Of a DNA stretch of 64,000 nucleotides, positions 52,044 to 61,128 are shown one piece after another (within the stretch, counting starts at the first letter, position 1; the number at the start of each line of letters is the position of its first letter). Source of the DNA: Alistipes onderdonkii (lineage in GTDB: Bacteria; Bacteroidota; Bacteroidia; Bacteroidales; Rikenellaceae); the NCBI RefSeq assembly GCF_025145285.1, contig NZ_CP102251.1, positions 1-64,000 on the forward strand. The letters are read 5' to 3'. Both the position numbers and the translations under genes were made by a program. The notes below the pieces were generated by a model. The model ran no database searches, had not been told where the DNA came from, and saw only the letters and a program-made list of their open reading frames with translations.

Positions 52044-52410
52044 AAAATTTATTCTTATTTTAGGTTATATACATTCATGTCCATTTATGTAAAAAATTCC
52101 TGCTGACCTTGTTTATGTCTTGTCAGTCACCATTTGCAAAACCATATTTGACCCTCAAAGAGGCTGAATTTGATAAGTAACTTGCTACATACTCATAATA
52201 AGGAGCTAAATAGAACACGAATGGGAAATACACAAATGCTAAACTAAAGAAGATATTGGCCAAAATAAACGCTATACCGAGAGAGAAACTTGATTTTTCA
52301 ACTTCCTAAAACGGTGTTGTTCAAACATTTCTACTTATTTGTACTTGCCAGTTGAACCTACGCTTCCCTAATAAAATGTCTATGGTAAAAAGTTAAAAAA
52401 TCCTCCCACT

Positions 52411-52441
52411 TTTGTTAGATATATTTTTTTGTGTAATTTTG
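52411..52441 (+). promoter_or_regulatory. promoter of the tetQ-rteA-rteB operon
   Basis: TTTG (52411-52414) and TAATTTTG (52434-52441) with a 19-bp spacer make a canonical Bacteroidetes -33/-7 pair. The transcript would start near 52448, giving a leader of about 130 nt before the tetQ ATG. Confidence 0.75.
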
Positions 52442-52504
52442 TAATCGTTATGCGGCAGTAATAATATACATATTAATACGAGTTAGTAATCCTGTAGTTC
52501 TCAT

Positions 52505-52555
52505 ATGCTACGAGGAGGTATTAAAAGGTGCGTTTCGACAATGCATCTACTGTAG
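52505..52555 (+). CDS. tetQ leader peptide
   Basis: A 16-codon ORF in the tetQ leader ([16 protein letters not shown]) ends 20 bp before the tetQ ATG and overlaps the in-frame GTG at 52528. tetQ of CTnDOT is controlled by translational attenuation in its leader. This ORF, with a GAGGAGG inside it, is a candidate control peptide; ribosome stalling by tetracycline would expose the tetQ start. Confidence 0.5.
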
Positions 52556-52575
52556 TATATTATTGCTTAATCCAA

Positions 52576-54501
52576 ATGAATATTATAAATTTAGGAATTC
52601 TTGCTCACATTGATGCAGGAAAAACTTCCGTAACCGAGAATCTGCTGTTTGCCAGTGGAGCAACGGAAAAGTGCGGCCGTGTGGATAATGGTGACACCAT
52701 AACGGACTCTATGGATATAGAGAAACGTAGAGGAATTACTGTCCGGGCTTCTACGACATCTATTATCTGGAATGGAGTGAAATGCAATATCATTGACACT
52801 CCGGGACACATGGATTTTATTGCGGAAGTGGAGCGGACATTCAAAATGCTTGATGGAGCAGTCCTCATCTTATCCGCAAAGGAAGGCATACAAGCGCAGA
52901 CAAAGTTGCTGTTCAGTACTTTACAAAAGCTGCAAATCCCGACAATTATATTTATCAATAAGATTGACCGTGCCGGTGTGAATTTGGAGCGTTTGTATAT
53001 GGATATAAAAACAAATCTGTCGCAAGATGTCCTGTTTATGCAAACTGTTGTCGATGGATCGGTTTATCCGGTTTGCTCCCAAACATATATAAAGGAAGAA
53101 TACAAAGAATTTGTATGCAACCATGACGACGATATATTAGAACGATATTTGGCGGATAGCGAAATTTCACCGGCTGATTATTGGAATACGATAATCGCTC
53201 TTGTGGCAAAAGCCAAAGTCTATCCGGTGCTACATGGATCAGCAATGTTCAATATCGGTATCAATGAGTTGTTGGACGCCATTTCTTCTTTTATACTTCC
53301 TCCGGCATCAGTCTCAAACAGACTTTCAGCTTATCTCTATAAGATAGAGCATGACCCCAAAGGGCATAAAAGAAGTTTTCTTAAAATAATTGACGGAAGT
53401 CTGAGACTTCGAGACGTTGTAAGAATCAACGATTCGGAAAAATTCATCAAGATTAAAAATCTAAAGACTATTTATCAGGGCAGAGAGATAAATGTTGATG
53501 AAGTGGGTGCCAATGATATCGCGATTGTAGAAGATATAGAAGATTTTCGAATCGGAGATTATTTAGGTGCTAAACCTTGTTTGATTCAAGGATTATCTCA
53601 TCAGCATCCCGCTCTCAAATCCTCCGTCCGGCCAAATAAGCCCGAAGAGAGAAGCAAGGTGATATCCGCTCTGAATACATTGTGGATTGAAGACCCGTCT
53701 TTGTCCTTTTCCATAAACTCATATAGTGATGAATTGGAAATCTCGTTATATGGTTTGACCCAAAAGGAAATCATACAGACATTGCTGGAAGAACGATTTT
53801 CCGTAAAGGTCCATTTTGATGAGATCAAGACTATCTACAAAGAACGACCTATAAAAAAGGTCAATAAGATTATTCAGATCGAAGTACCACCCAACCCTTA
53901 CTGGGCCACAATAGGGCTGACTCTTGAACCCTTACCGTTAGGGGCAGGGTTGCAAATCGAAAGTGACATCTCCTATGGTTATCTGAACCATTCTTTTCAA
54001 AATGCCGTTTTTGAAGGGATTCGTATGTCTTGCCAATCTGGTTTACATGGATGGGAAGTGACAGATCTGAAAGTAACTTTTACTCAAGCCGAGTATTATA
54101 GCCCGGTAAGTACACCTGCTGATTTCAGACAGCTGACCCCTTATGTCTTCAGGCTGGCTTTGCAACAGTCAGGTGTGGACATTCTCGAACCGATGCTCTG
54201 TTTTGAGTTGCAGATACCCCAAGTAGCGAGTTCCAAAGCTATTACAGATTTGCAAAAACTGATGTCTGAGATTGAAGACATCAGTTGTAATAATGAGTGG
54301 TGTCATATTAAAGGGAAAGTTCCATTAAATACAAGTAAAGACTATGCCTCAGAAGTAAGTTCGTACACTAAGGGCTTAGGCATTTTTATGGTTAAGCCAT
54401 GTGGGTATCAAATAACAAAAGACGGTTATTCTGATAATATCCGCATGAACGAAAAAGATAAACTTTTATTCATGTTCCAAAAATCAATGTCATTAAAATA
54501 A
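52576..54501 (+). CDS. tetQ: tetracycline resistance ribosomal protection protein TetQ
   Basis: A 641-aa EF-G-like GTPase that removes tetracycline from the ribosome. G1 is AHIDAGKTS (about residues 10-18), G2 RGITVRAS, G3 DTPGHMDF and G4 NKID; the EF-G domains II to V follow. The sequence is recognisably TetQ. An in-frame GTG at 52528 would add 16 residues; the ATG is preferred because the upstream part overlaps the leader peptide. It is the first gene of the tetracycline-inducible operon and its stop overlaps the rteA start by one base. Confidence 0.96.
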
Positions 54502-56819
54502 TGGAGCGGTCAGGAAATTTCTATAAGGCAATACGGTTGGGATATATACTTATCTCCATTCTTATCGGATGTATGGCATATAATAGCCTCTATGAATGGC
54601 AGGAGATAGAAGCATTAGAACTTGGCAATAAAAAAATAGACGAGCTCCGAAAAGAAATAAACAATATCAATATTCAAATGATAAAATTTTCTCTATTGGG
54701 TGAAACAATACTGGAATGGAACGATAAAGATATCGAGCATTACCATGCACGGCGTATGGCAATGGACAGTATGCTCTGCCGTTTCAAGGCCACCTATCCA
54801 GCAGAGCGCATCGATAGTGTGCGCAGTCTTTTAGAGGATAAGGAACGACAGATGTTCCAGATAGTCCGGTTAATGGATGAACAACAATCTATTAACAAGA
54901 AGATAGCCAATCAAATTCCGGTTATTGTACAGAAAAGTGTGCAGGAACAGTCCAAAAAGCCAAAACGAAAAGGTTTCTTAGGCATATTCGGCAAAAAAAA
55001 GGAAGTAACTCCAGCAGTATCAACCACTATCCTTCATTCGGTCAATAGAAACGTAATCAGCGAACAGAAAGTGCAGGATCGCCAATTGTCGGAACAAGCC
55101 GACAGCCTTGCAGCTCGTAATGCAGAACTTAACAGACAACTGCAAGAATTGATTTGCCAAATAGAAGAAAAGGTACAAACCGAACTGCAAAGCCGGGAAA
55201 ACGAAATAGTTGCCATGCGTGAAAAGTCATTTATGCAAGTAGGCGGTTTAATGGGATTCGTTCTTCTATTGTTGTTAATTTCCTACATCATCATACATCG
55301 TGATGCAAAAAGCATTAAACAATACAAGCACAAGACAACTGATTTGATAAGGCAACTGGAACAATCCGTACAACGGAACGAGGCACTGATAACGTCAAGG
55401 AAGAAGGCGGTACATACTATCACCCATGAACTGCGCACACCGCTGACAGCAATAACAGGCTATGCCGGACTGATACGGAAAGAACAGTGTGAGGATAAGT
55501 CCGGGCAGTATATCCAAAACATACTGCAATCCTCCGACCGTATGCGGGATATGCTTAACACTTTGCTTGACTTCTTCCGCCTGGACAACGGCAAGGAACA
55601 GCCCCGTCTGTCACCCTGCCGGATTTCAGCAATCACGCACACACTTGAAACGGAGTTCATGCCTGTTGCCGTGAACAAAGGGCTGTCCTTGTCCGTGAAG
55701 ACTGGACACGATGCCATTGTATTGACCGACAAAGAGCGAATAATACAAATCGGGAATAACCTGCTGTCAAACGCTGTCAAGTTCACAGAAGAAGGCGGTG
55801 TTTCTTTGATTACTGAATATGATAATGGAGTTCTGACACTGGTCGTTGAAGATACAGGTACAGGCATGACAGAAGAGGAACAGAAACAAGCGTTCGGTGC
55901 GTTTGAACGTCTATCAAATGCCGCCGCAAAGGAGGGTTTCGGGCTTGGGCTTGCCATAATGCGTAATATTGTGTCGATGCTTGGCGGAACAATCCGTTTA
56001 GACAGCAAGAAAGGGAAAGGCAGTCGTTTCACAGTTGAAATTTCTATGCAGGAAGCTGAAGAACAGCTTGGATATACAAGCAATACACCTGTTTATCATA
56101 ACAATAAATTCCATGATGTTGTCGCCATTGACAATGATGAGGTATTACTTCTGATGCTGAAAGAGATGTATTCCCAAGAAGGAATACACTGCGACACTTG
56201 CACCGATGCTGCGGCACTGATGGAAATGATACGCCAGAAAGAATACAGCCTGTTGCTGACAGACTTGAATATGCCCGATATAAACGGTTTCGAATTGCTG
56301 GAACTGTTGCGTTCGTCCAACGTGGGCAATTCACCAACAATCCCGGTGGTTGTGGCAACCGCTTCGGGCAGTTGTAACAAAGGGGAACTATTGGCAAAAG
56401 GCTTTGCCGGATGCCTGTTCAAACCGTTCTCCATATCGGAACTGATGGAGGTTTCCGACAGGTGTGCCATAAAAGCGACACCGGACGGGAAACCGGACTT
56501 TTCCGCCTTATTGTCCTATGGCAATGAAGCCGTCATGCTGGAAAAGTTGATAACTGAAACAGAAAAGGAAATGCAGGCGGTACGGGATGCAGCAAAAGAA
56601 AAAGACCTGCAAAAGCTGGATTCCCTGATCCACCACCTGCGCAGTTCGTGGGAGGTGCTCCGTGCCGACCAACCGCTGAATGTACTTTACGGATTGCTTC
56701 GTGGCGATGCTCTCCCGGATGGTGAAGCGTTAAGCCATGCCGTGACTGCCGTGCTGGATAAGGGAGTGGAAATAATACGGTTGGCAGAAGAGGAAAGGAG
56801 AAAATACGAAGATGAATAA
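54501..56819 (+). CDS. rteA: hybrid sensor histidine kinase RteA
   Basis: The 772-aa kinase pairs with RteB. Membrane helices near residues 11-25 and 250-270 bracket an extracytoplasmic, coiled-coil-rich sensor region. The HisKA phospho-acceptor is in HTITHELRTPLTAITG (about 305-320). The ATPase domain has GNNLLSNAVKFTEEGG and GFGLGLAIM. A receiver domain (LLLTDLNMPDINGFELL) and a C-terminal HPt-like region (LDSLIHHLRSSWEVL) follow. Its input signal is unknown. It overlaps tetQ and rteB, so the operon is tightly coupled. Confidence 0.94.
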   Translation: MERSGNFYKAIRLGYILISILIGCMAYNSLYEWQEIEALELGNKKIDELRKEINNINIQMIKFSLLGETILEWNDKDIEHYHARRMAMDSMLCRFKATYPAERIDSVRSLLEDKERQMFQIVRLMDEQQSINKKIANQIPVIVQKSVQEQSKKPKRKGFLGIFGKKKEVTPAVSTTILHSVNRNVISEQKVQDRQLSEQADSLAARNAELNRQLQELICQIEEKVQTELQSRENEIVAMREKSFMQVGGLMGFVLLLLLISYIIIHRDAKSIKQYKHKTTDLIRQLEQSVQRNEALITSRKKAVHTITHELRTPLTAITGYAGLIRKEQCEDKSGQYIQNILQSSDRMRDMLNTLLDFFRLDNGKEQPRLSPCRISAITHTLETEFMPVAVNKGLSLSVKTGHDAIVLTDKERIIQIGNNLLSNAVKFTEEGGVSLITEYDNGVLTLVVEDTGTGMTEEEQKQAFGAFERLSNAAAKEGFGLGLAIMRNIVSMLGGTIRLDSKKGKGSRFTVEISMQEAEEQLGYTSNTPVYHNNKFHDVVAIDNDEVLLLMLKEMYSQEGIHCDTCTDAAALMEMIRQKEYSLLLTDLNMPDINGFELLELLRSSNVGNSPTIPVVVATASGSCNKGELLAKGFAGCLFKPFSISELMEVSDRCAIKATPDGKPDFSALLSYGNEAVMLEKLITETEKEMQAVRDAAKEKDLQKLDSLIHHLRSSWEVLRADQPLNVLYGLLRGDALPDGEALSHAVTAVLDKGVEIIRLAEEERRKYEDE

Positions 56820-58134
56820 GACAAAAATAATTGTGGTGGAAGACAACATCGTGTATTGCGAATATGTCTGCAATATGCTGTCACGGGAGGGCTACCGCAA
56901 TATGAAGGCTTACCACCTCTCAACCGCGAAGAAACATCTGCAACAGGCAACAGATAATGATATCGTGGTTGCCGACCTGCGTCTGCCTGACGGCAGTGGC
57001 ATAGACCTTTTGTGCTGGATGCGAAAGGAGGGAAAGATGCAGCCCTTCATCATTATGACCGACTACGCCGAAGTTAATACCGCCGTGGAAAGCATGAAAC
57101 TCGGCTCGATAGACTATATTCCCAAACAGCTTGTGGAGGATAAACTTGTCCCCCTGATCCGTTCCATACTGAAAGAACGTCAGGCAGGACAACGCCGTAT
57201 GCCTATATTCGCCCGTGAAGGTTCCGCCTTTCAGAAAATCATGCACCGCATAAGGCTGGTAGCCGCCACCGATATGAGCGTGATGATATTTGGTGAGAAC
57301 GGCACGGGCAAGGAGCATATTGCCCACCTGTTGCATGACAAGAGCAAACGTGCAGGCAAGCCATTTGTGGCGGTGGACTGCGGTTCACTCTCCAAAGAGC
57401 TTGCACCGTCGGCTTTCTTCGGACACGTCAAAGGTGCATTTACAGGTGCGGACAATGCCAAGAAAGGATATTTCCATGAGGCGGAAGGCGGCACGTTGTT
57501 TCTGGACGAGGTAGGAAACCTCGCGTTGGAAACCCAACAGATGTTGCTCCGTGCCATACAGGAGAGGCGGTATCGCCCGGTCGGAGACAAGGCAGACCGG
57601 AATTTCAATGTCCGCATCATCGCTGCTACCAATGAAGATTTGGAGGTATCGGTGAATGAAAAGCGTTTTCGGCAGGATCTTCTGTACCGCCTGCACGACT
57701 TCGGGATAACCGTTCCTCCGTTGCGTGACTGTCAAGAAGACATTATGCCGCTGGCAGAGTTCTTCCGTGATATGGCAAACAGAGAGCTGGAGTGTAGCGT
57801 GAGCGGGTTCAGTTCCGAAGCACGTAAAGCGTTGCTGACACACGCATGGCCGGGCAACGTGCGGGAACTTCGGCAGAAAGTTATGGGTGCTGTATTGCAG
57901 GCGCAGGAAGGTGTTGTCATGAAAGAGCATCTGGAACTTGCCGTGACGAAACCGACCTCTACTGTCAGCTTCGCCTTGCGCAATGACGCGGAGGATAAGG
58001 AGCGGATATTGCGTGCGTTGAAACAGGCAAACGGCAACCGGAGTGTCGCCGCAGAACTGCTCGGCATAGGCAGGACAACACTATACAGCAAACTTGAAGA
58101 GTATGGACTTAAATATAAATTCAAGCAATCATAG
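56812..58134 (+). CDS. rteB: NtrC-type response regulator RteB
   Basis: The 440-aa activator has an N-terminal receiver (phospho-acceptor Asp in VVADLRLPDGSG, about 45-56). The sigma54-interaction AAA+ domain follows, with Walker A GENGTGKEHI, the sigma54-contact loop GAFTGA in FGHVKGAFTGADNAKKG, and Walker B TLFLDEVGNL. A Fis-type HTH (NRSVAAELLGIGRTTLYSKL) ends the protein. In CTnDOT, RteB activates rteC. An intact GAFTGA loop implies that it works with sigma54. Confidence 0.95.
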   Translation: MNKTKIIVVEDNIVYCEYVCNMLSREGYRNMKAYHLSTAKKHLQQATDNDIVVADLRLPDGSGIDLLCWMRKEGKMQPFIIMTDYAEVNTAVESMKLGSIDYIPKQLVEDKLVPLIRSILKERQAGQRRMPIFAREGSAFQKIMHRIRLVAATDMSVMIFGENGTGKEHIAHLLHDKSKRAGKPFVAVDCGSLSKELAPSAFFGHVKGAFTGADNAKKGYFHEAEGGTLFLDEVGNLALETQQMLLRAIQERRYRPVGDKADRNFNVRIIAATNEDLEVSVNEKRFRQDLLYRLHDFGITVPPLRDCQEDIMPLAEFFRDMANRELECSVSGFSSEARKALLTHAWPGNVRELRQKVMGAVLQAQEGVVMKEHLELAVTKPTSTVSFALRNDAEDKERILRALKQANGNRSVAAELLGIGRTTLYSKLEEYGLKYKFKQS

Positions 58135-58156
58135 CCCGTAATTCACTGAATTTGGC

Positions 58157-58386
58157 TATCTTTGCATAACATTTGAGAAAAACGGCGATTGGCAGGAGCT
58201 TTTCGCCGCCAACATATAGGATAAGACCGCAAGGCGTTTCAAGCGAAAATCTGGTAAATTGGAACTACGGAGACGATTGCGTGATGCTTATGCTATGCTT
58301 ACGCATAGCGTGCATTCACGTACTCTCCGTAAAGGCTTTACCAGAGCCATCGCTTGAAGGTAGTGTGAATTGCACGCTACTTTTTT
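58157..58386 (+). ncRNA. structured leader or stand-alone RNA with terminator
   Basis: A -7 box TATCTTTG (58157-58164) is followed by a long interrupted hairpin: CAAGCGA with TCGCTTG (58240-58246 / 58350-58356), TCTGGTAAA with TTTACCAGA (58250-58258 / 58337-58345), TACGGAGA with TCTCCGTA (58266-58273 / 58324-58331), and an inner CTATGC/GCATAG. A terminator stem GTAGTGTG / CACGCTAC (58360-58380) with six T comes next. The RibD-like gene starts 28 bp later. This is either an attenuator for that gene or a ~210-nt RNA of its own. Confidence 0.5.
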
Positions 58387-58413
58387 ACCCTTGCCTAACG
58401 AAAGGAAACGATT

Positions 58414-58836
58414 ATGGGTAAAGTTCAGATTCTCGCCGTACTGACGATGGACGGATGTCTTTCTTCAGAGTTATATGATAAAGCACATCAGGATTTGTGC
58501 CTTGACCGTTGCGGTCTTGATGAAATCAGGAAGAAAGCCTTTTACCGTGTGACACCGGACTATTCCATTTCAATGCTGCACGAATGGAGAAAAGACTGCA
58601 CAAACATCCGTTACCTCGCGGAAGCCACACCGGACACGGCAGACTATATAAACGGACTGCTGCGGATGCACGCTGTGGATGAAATCATACTATACACCGT
58701 TCCTTTCATATCCGGAAGCGGACGACATTTTTTTAAGTCGGCTCTGCCAGAGCAACACTGGACGCTTTCCTCTTTGAAAAGCTATCCCAACGGTGTATGT
58801 CGCATTATCTATATCCTTGATAAAAAAGCAAGATAG
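58414..58836 (+). CDS. RibD C-terminal / dihydrofolate reductase-like protein
   Basis: The 140-aa product resembles the RibD_C (DHFR-like reductase) fold: VQILAVLTMDGCLSSEL at the start, IRYLAEATPDTADYINGLL in the middle, then VDEIILYTVPFISGSGRHFF, where RibD_C proteins have a substrate-binding P-x-x-x-G-x-G. Short of a full RibD, it lacks the deaminase half. Its role on the element is unknown; a pterin or flavin-related reductase is possible. It stands between rteB and rteC, with a structured RNA leader and a terminator. Confidence 0.75.
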   Translation: MGKVQILAVLTMDGCLSSELYDKAHQDLCLDRCGLDEIRKKAFYRVTPDYSISMLHEWRKDCTNIRYLAEATPDTADYINGLLRMHAVDEIILYTVPFISGSGRHFFKSALPEQHWTLSSLKSYPNGVCRIIYILDKKAR

Positions 58837-58957
58837 CCAAAATGTGCGGCAAGCATACATTTCTATTTTCAGGAATAGAATAAATGTTCCGATTACAAAC
58901 AATTTAAGTCGGAGATAATTTGTCCTTGTGAAAAAATACTGAATTTTATACCTCTGA

Positions 58958-59000
58958 AATCCAGCACTTTGTAAAATTGAGTGTTGGATTTTTTATTTTC
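58958..59000 (+). terminator. intrinsic terminator after the RibD-like gene
   Basis: An 11-bp stem with one G-U pair (AATCCAGCACT / AGTGTTGGATT), an 11-nt loop and a T-rich tail. It isolates rteC from upstream transcription. Confidence 0.78.
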
Positions 59001-59074
59001 TGCCGCGTTTTTTGCCAATTATATTCATGTGCGCACGCAGAAAACAAAGTGTAATTTTCAAAATTGACAGAACC

Positions 59075-59680
59075 ATGAATTATTTCTTGCTGGCGGAAAC
59101 CGACTTTTTCCGCCTGATAAACGAAGCCGGCGACTGCAATATGGAAACGGCATACACGGCTTTCGCCACCCAAGTGATCGAACTGTGCAACGGCGGCATG
59201 GACATGAACCTTACCGTCATCGCGCTTGCCTACATCGAAATCGAGTTGCAGCACCATCCCGTACGTAATCTGTCAGAAGAAAAAAGAGAGATTGCCGCCT
59301 ACGTCAGCAAGGCTCTGTCTTTCGTAAGAAAGATGCAGAAATTCCTTGCCACGCCCCAAGTGCCACCACTAATATCCGCCAACAACGCAACAGAAACCAC
59401 CGCCAGCCTTCTTCAATGGACGGGCAATGCCATCGACCTCGTGGAACTTATCTACGGCATAGACGTGATGGGCTGCATCAACAACGGCAATATGCCGCTC
59501 AAACAGCTCGCCCCACTTCTCTATAAGATATTCGGGGTTGATTCTAAAGACTGCTACCGCTTCTACACTGATATCAAACGCCGGAAGAACGAAAGCCGCA
59601 CCTATTTCATTGACAGGATGCAGGAAAAACTGAACGAGAGAATGTTGCGTGATGAGGAGTTGGAGCGGATGAGAAAATAA
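59075..59680 (+). CDS. rteC: excision-operon activator RteC
   Basis: RteC activates the xis2c-exc operon in CTnDOT. The product here is 201 aa from the ATG of MNYFLLAETDFFRLI, and it matches the RteC family throughout (TAFATQVIELCNGGMDMN; WTGNAIDLVELIYGIDVMG; YRFYTDIKRRKNESRTYF). An upstream in-frame ATG at 59027 would give 217 aa and is the main alternative start. I prefer 59075 for its A-rich leader. Expression should depend on RteB; I could not locate a convincing sigma54-type promoter. Confidence 0.88.
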   Translation: MNYFLLAETDFFRLINEAGDCNMETAYTAFATQVIELCNGGMDMNLTVIALAYIEIELQHHPVRNLSEEKREIAAYVSKALSFVRKMQKFLATPQVPPLISANNATETTASLLQWTGNAIDLVELIYGIDVMGCINNGNMPLKQLAPLLYKIFGVDSKDCYRFYTDIKRRKNESRTYFIDRMQEKLNERMLRDEELERMRK

Positions 59681-59702
59681 AAAAATATCCATTACATATG
59701 AG

Positions 59703-59737
59703 AAGACAGGAATACTCGTATCCTGTCTTTTTATTTT
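59703..59737 (+). terminator. intrinsic terminator after rteC
   Basis: A 9-bp stem (AAGACAGGA / TCCTGTCTT) with a 9-nt loop and TTTATTTT. It ends the rteC transcript and separates it from the cargo module. Confidence 0.85.
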
Positions 59738-59891
59738 CATTTAATTATATATTAATTAGCACAATATATGTGAGTTTTTCATTCCTATAAGGACAAATTT
59801 CAGAAACGTATGTCTGGTAAATTATTGAGTCATCATAGTATGAACATATATCATTACTAAAAACAATGAAACAACTTCCATAAGATTGTGG

Positions 59892-59963
59892 TTGTAAAAA
59901 TCGCCATTTAATAGCCCGTTTTTTTTGTAAAATTCGCCAATTAAAAAAATATGATTATCTTTG
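59892..59963 (+). promoter_or_regulatory. promoter and direct repeats upstream of the ATPase cargo
   Basis: TTGTAAAA-(A/T)-TCGCCA occurs twice (59892-59906 and 59935-59949), 43 bp apart. A -33 TTTG (59934-59937) and -7 TATCTTTG (59956-59963) are spaced 18 bp apart, 18 bp before the ATG. The second repeat lies between the promoter elements, as an operator would. Confidence 0.6.
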
Positions 59964-59981
59964 CATTATATTTTATAAGGT

Positions 59982-61112
59982 ATGGAAACAGTAAATAGAA
60001 TACTTCAAGAGAAGATTACAGCACGAATCGCGCCCAATAAAGCAGTACTGATTTTTGGTGCTCGCCGTGTTGGTAAAACGGTAATGATGCGTAAAATTGT
60101 GGACAACTATTCAGGTAGGACGATGATGCTCAACGGCGAAGACTACGACACATTAGCACTATTGGAGAATCGCTCAATAGCCAATTATCGGCATTTATTG
60201 GATGGTATTGATTTGCTGGCTATTGATGAGGCACAGAACATACCACAAATCGGTAGTATTCTGAAGTTGATAGTTGATGAAATACCGGGAATAAGTGTCT
60301 TGGCAAGTGGTTCTTCGTCATTCGATTTGCTGAATAAGACTGGTGAACCGTTGGTCGGCCGCAGTACGCAATTTCTCCTTACACCATTCTCGCAACGGGA
60401 AATCGCACAGACGGAAACGGCACTTGAAACCCGCCAGAACCTCGAAGCGCGCTTGATTTACGGTTCCTATCCCGAAGTAGTAATGATGGAGAACTATGAA
60501 CGTAAAACAGACTACCTACGTGATATTGTCGGTGCATACCTGCTTAAAGATATCTTAGCAATTGACGGCTTAAAAAATTCGAGCAAGATGCGCGATCTAC
60601 TGCGATTGATAGCTTTTCAGTTGGGCAGCGAAGTTTCTTACGAAGAGTTAGGTAAACAACTCGGCATGAGCAAGACGACCGTTGAAAAATACCTCGACCT
60701 ATTGGAAAAGGTCTTCGTTATCTATCGTCTGGGGGCTTATTCGCGTAACCTACGCAAGGAGGTTACAAAAGCTGGCAAGTGGTACTTCTACGACAACGGC
60801 ATTCGCAATGCCATTATCGGGGCTTTCTCACCGCTGGCCATTCGGCAGGATGTCGGTGCGCTGTGGGAGAACTACATCATCGGAGAGCGGCGCAAAGCGA
60901 ACTTCAATGAGGGACTGCACAGGGAGTTCTATTTCTGGCGCACCTACGACAAACAGGAAATCGACCTGATTGAGGAGAGTGCCGACAGTCTTACCGCCTT
61001 GGAGTTCAAGTGGGGAAATAAAATGCCGGCCGCACCGAAAGCCTTCCAAGAAGCCTATCCCTATGCCGAGTTTCATGTGGTAAATCGGGAGAATTATTTG
61101 GAGTTCGTATAA
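59982..61112 (+). CDS. AAA ATPase with DUF4143 domain
   Basis: The 376-aa protein has Walker A GARRVGKTV (about residues 26-34), Walker B LLAIDEAQ (about 77-84) and sensor LASGSSSFD. A winged-helix-like region (YEELGKQLGMSKTTVEKYLDLLE) follows, then a DUF4143 domain that ends in a nuclease-like fold (FYFWRTYDKQEIDLIEE with Asp/Glu, then ALEFKWG). This DUF4143 pattern (E/D-x-D ... E-x-K) resembles PD-(D/E)XK enzymes. Such ATPases are widespread, and their function is not settled. It has its own promoter and lies 16 bp before the KAP NTPase gene, so they form one unit. Confidence 0.85.
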   Translation: METVNRILQEKITARIAPNKAVLIFGARRVGKTVMMRKIVDNYSGRTMMLNGEDYDTLALLENRSIANYRHLLDGIDLLAIDEAQNIPQIGSILKLIVDEIPGISVLASGSSSFDLLNKTGEPLVGRSTQFLLTPFSQREIAQTETALETRQNLEARLIYGSYPEVVMMENYERKTDYLRDIVGAYLLKDILAIDGLKNSSKMRDLLRLIAFQLGSEVSYEELGKQLGMSKTTVEKYLDLLEKVFVIYRLGAYSRNLRKEVTKAGKWYFYDNGIRNAIIGAFSPLAIRQDVGALWENYIIGERRKANFNEGLHREFYFWRTYDKQEIDLIEESADSLTALEFKWGNKMPAAPKAFQEAYPYAEFHVVNRENYLEFV

Positions 61113-61128
61113 TCAATAAATTACGTAT

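Noticed and set aside
52528..52575. GTG start adding 16 residues to TetQ
   Set aside because: The extension overlaps the leader peptide in another frame and lacks the family N-terminus. The ATG at 52576 gives the standard 641-aa protein, though use of the GTG cannot be excluded.
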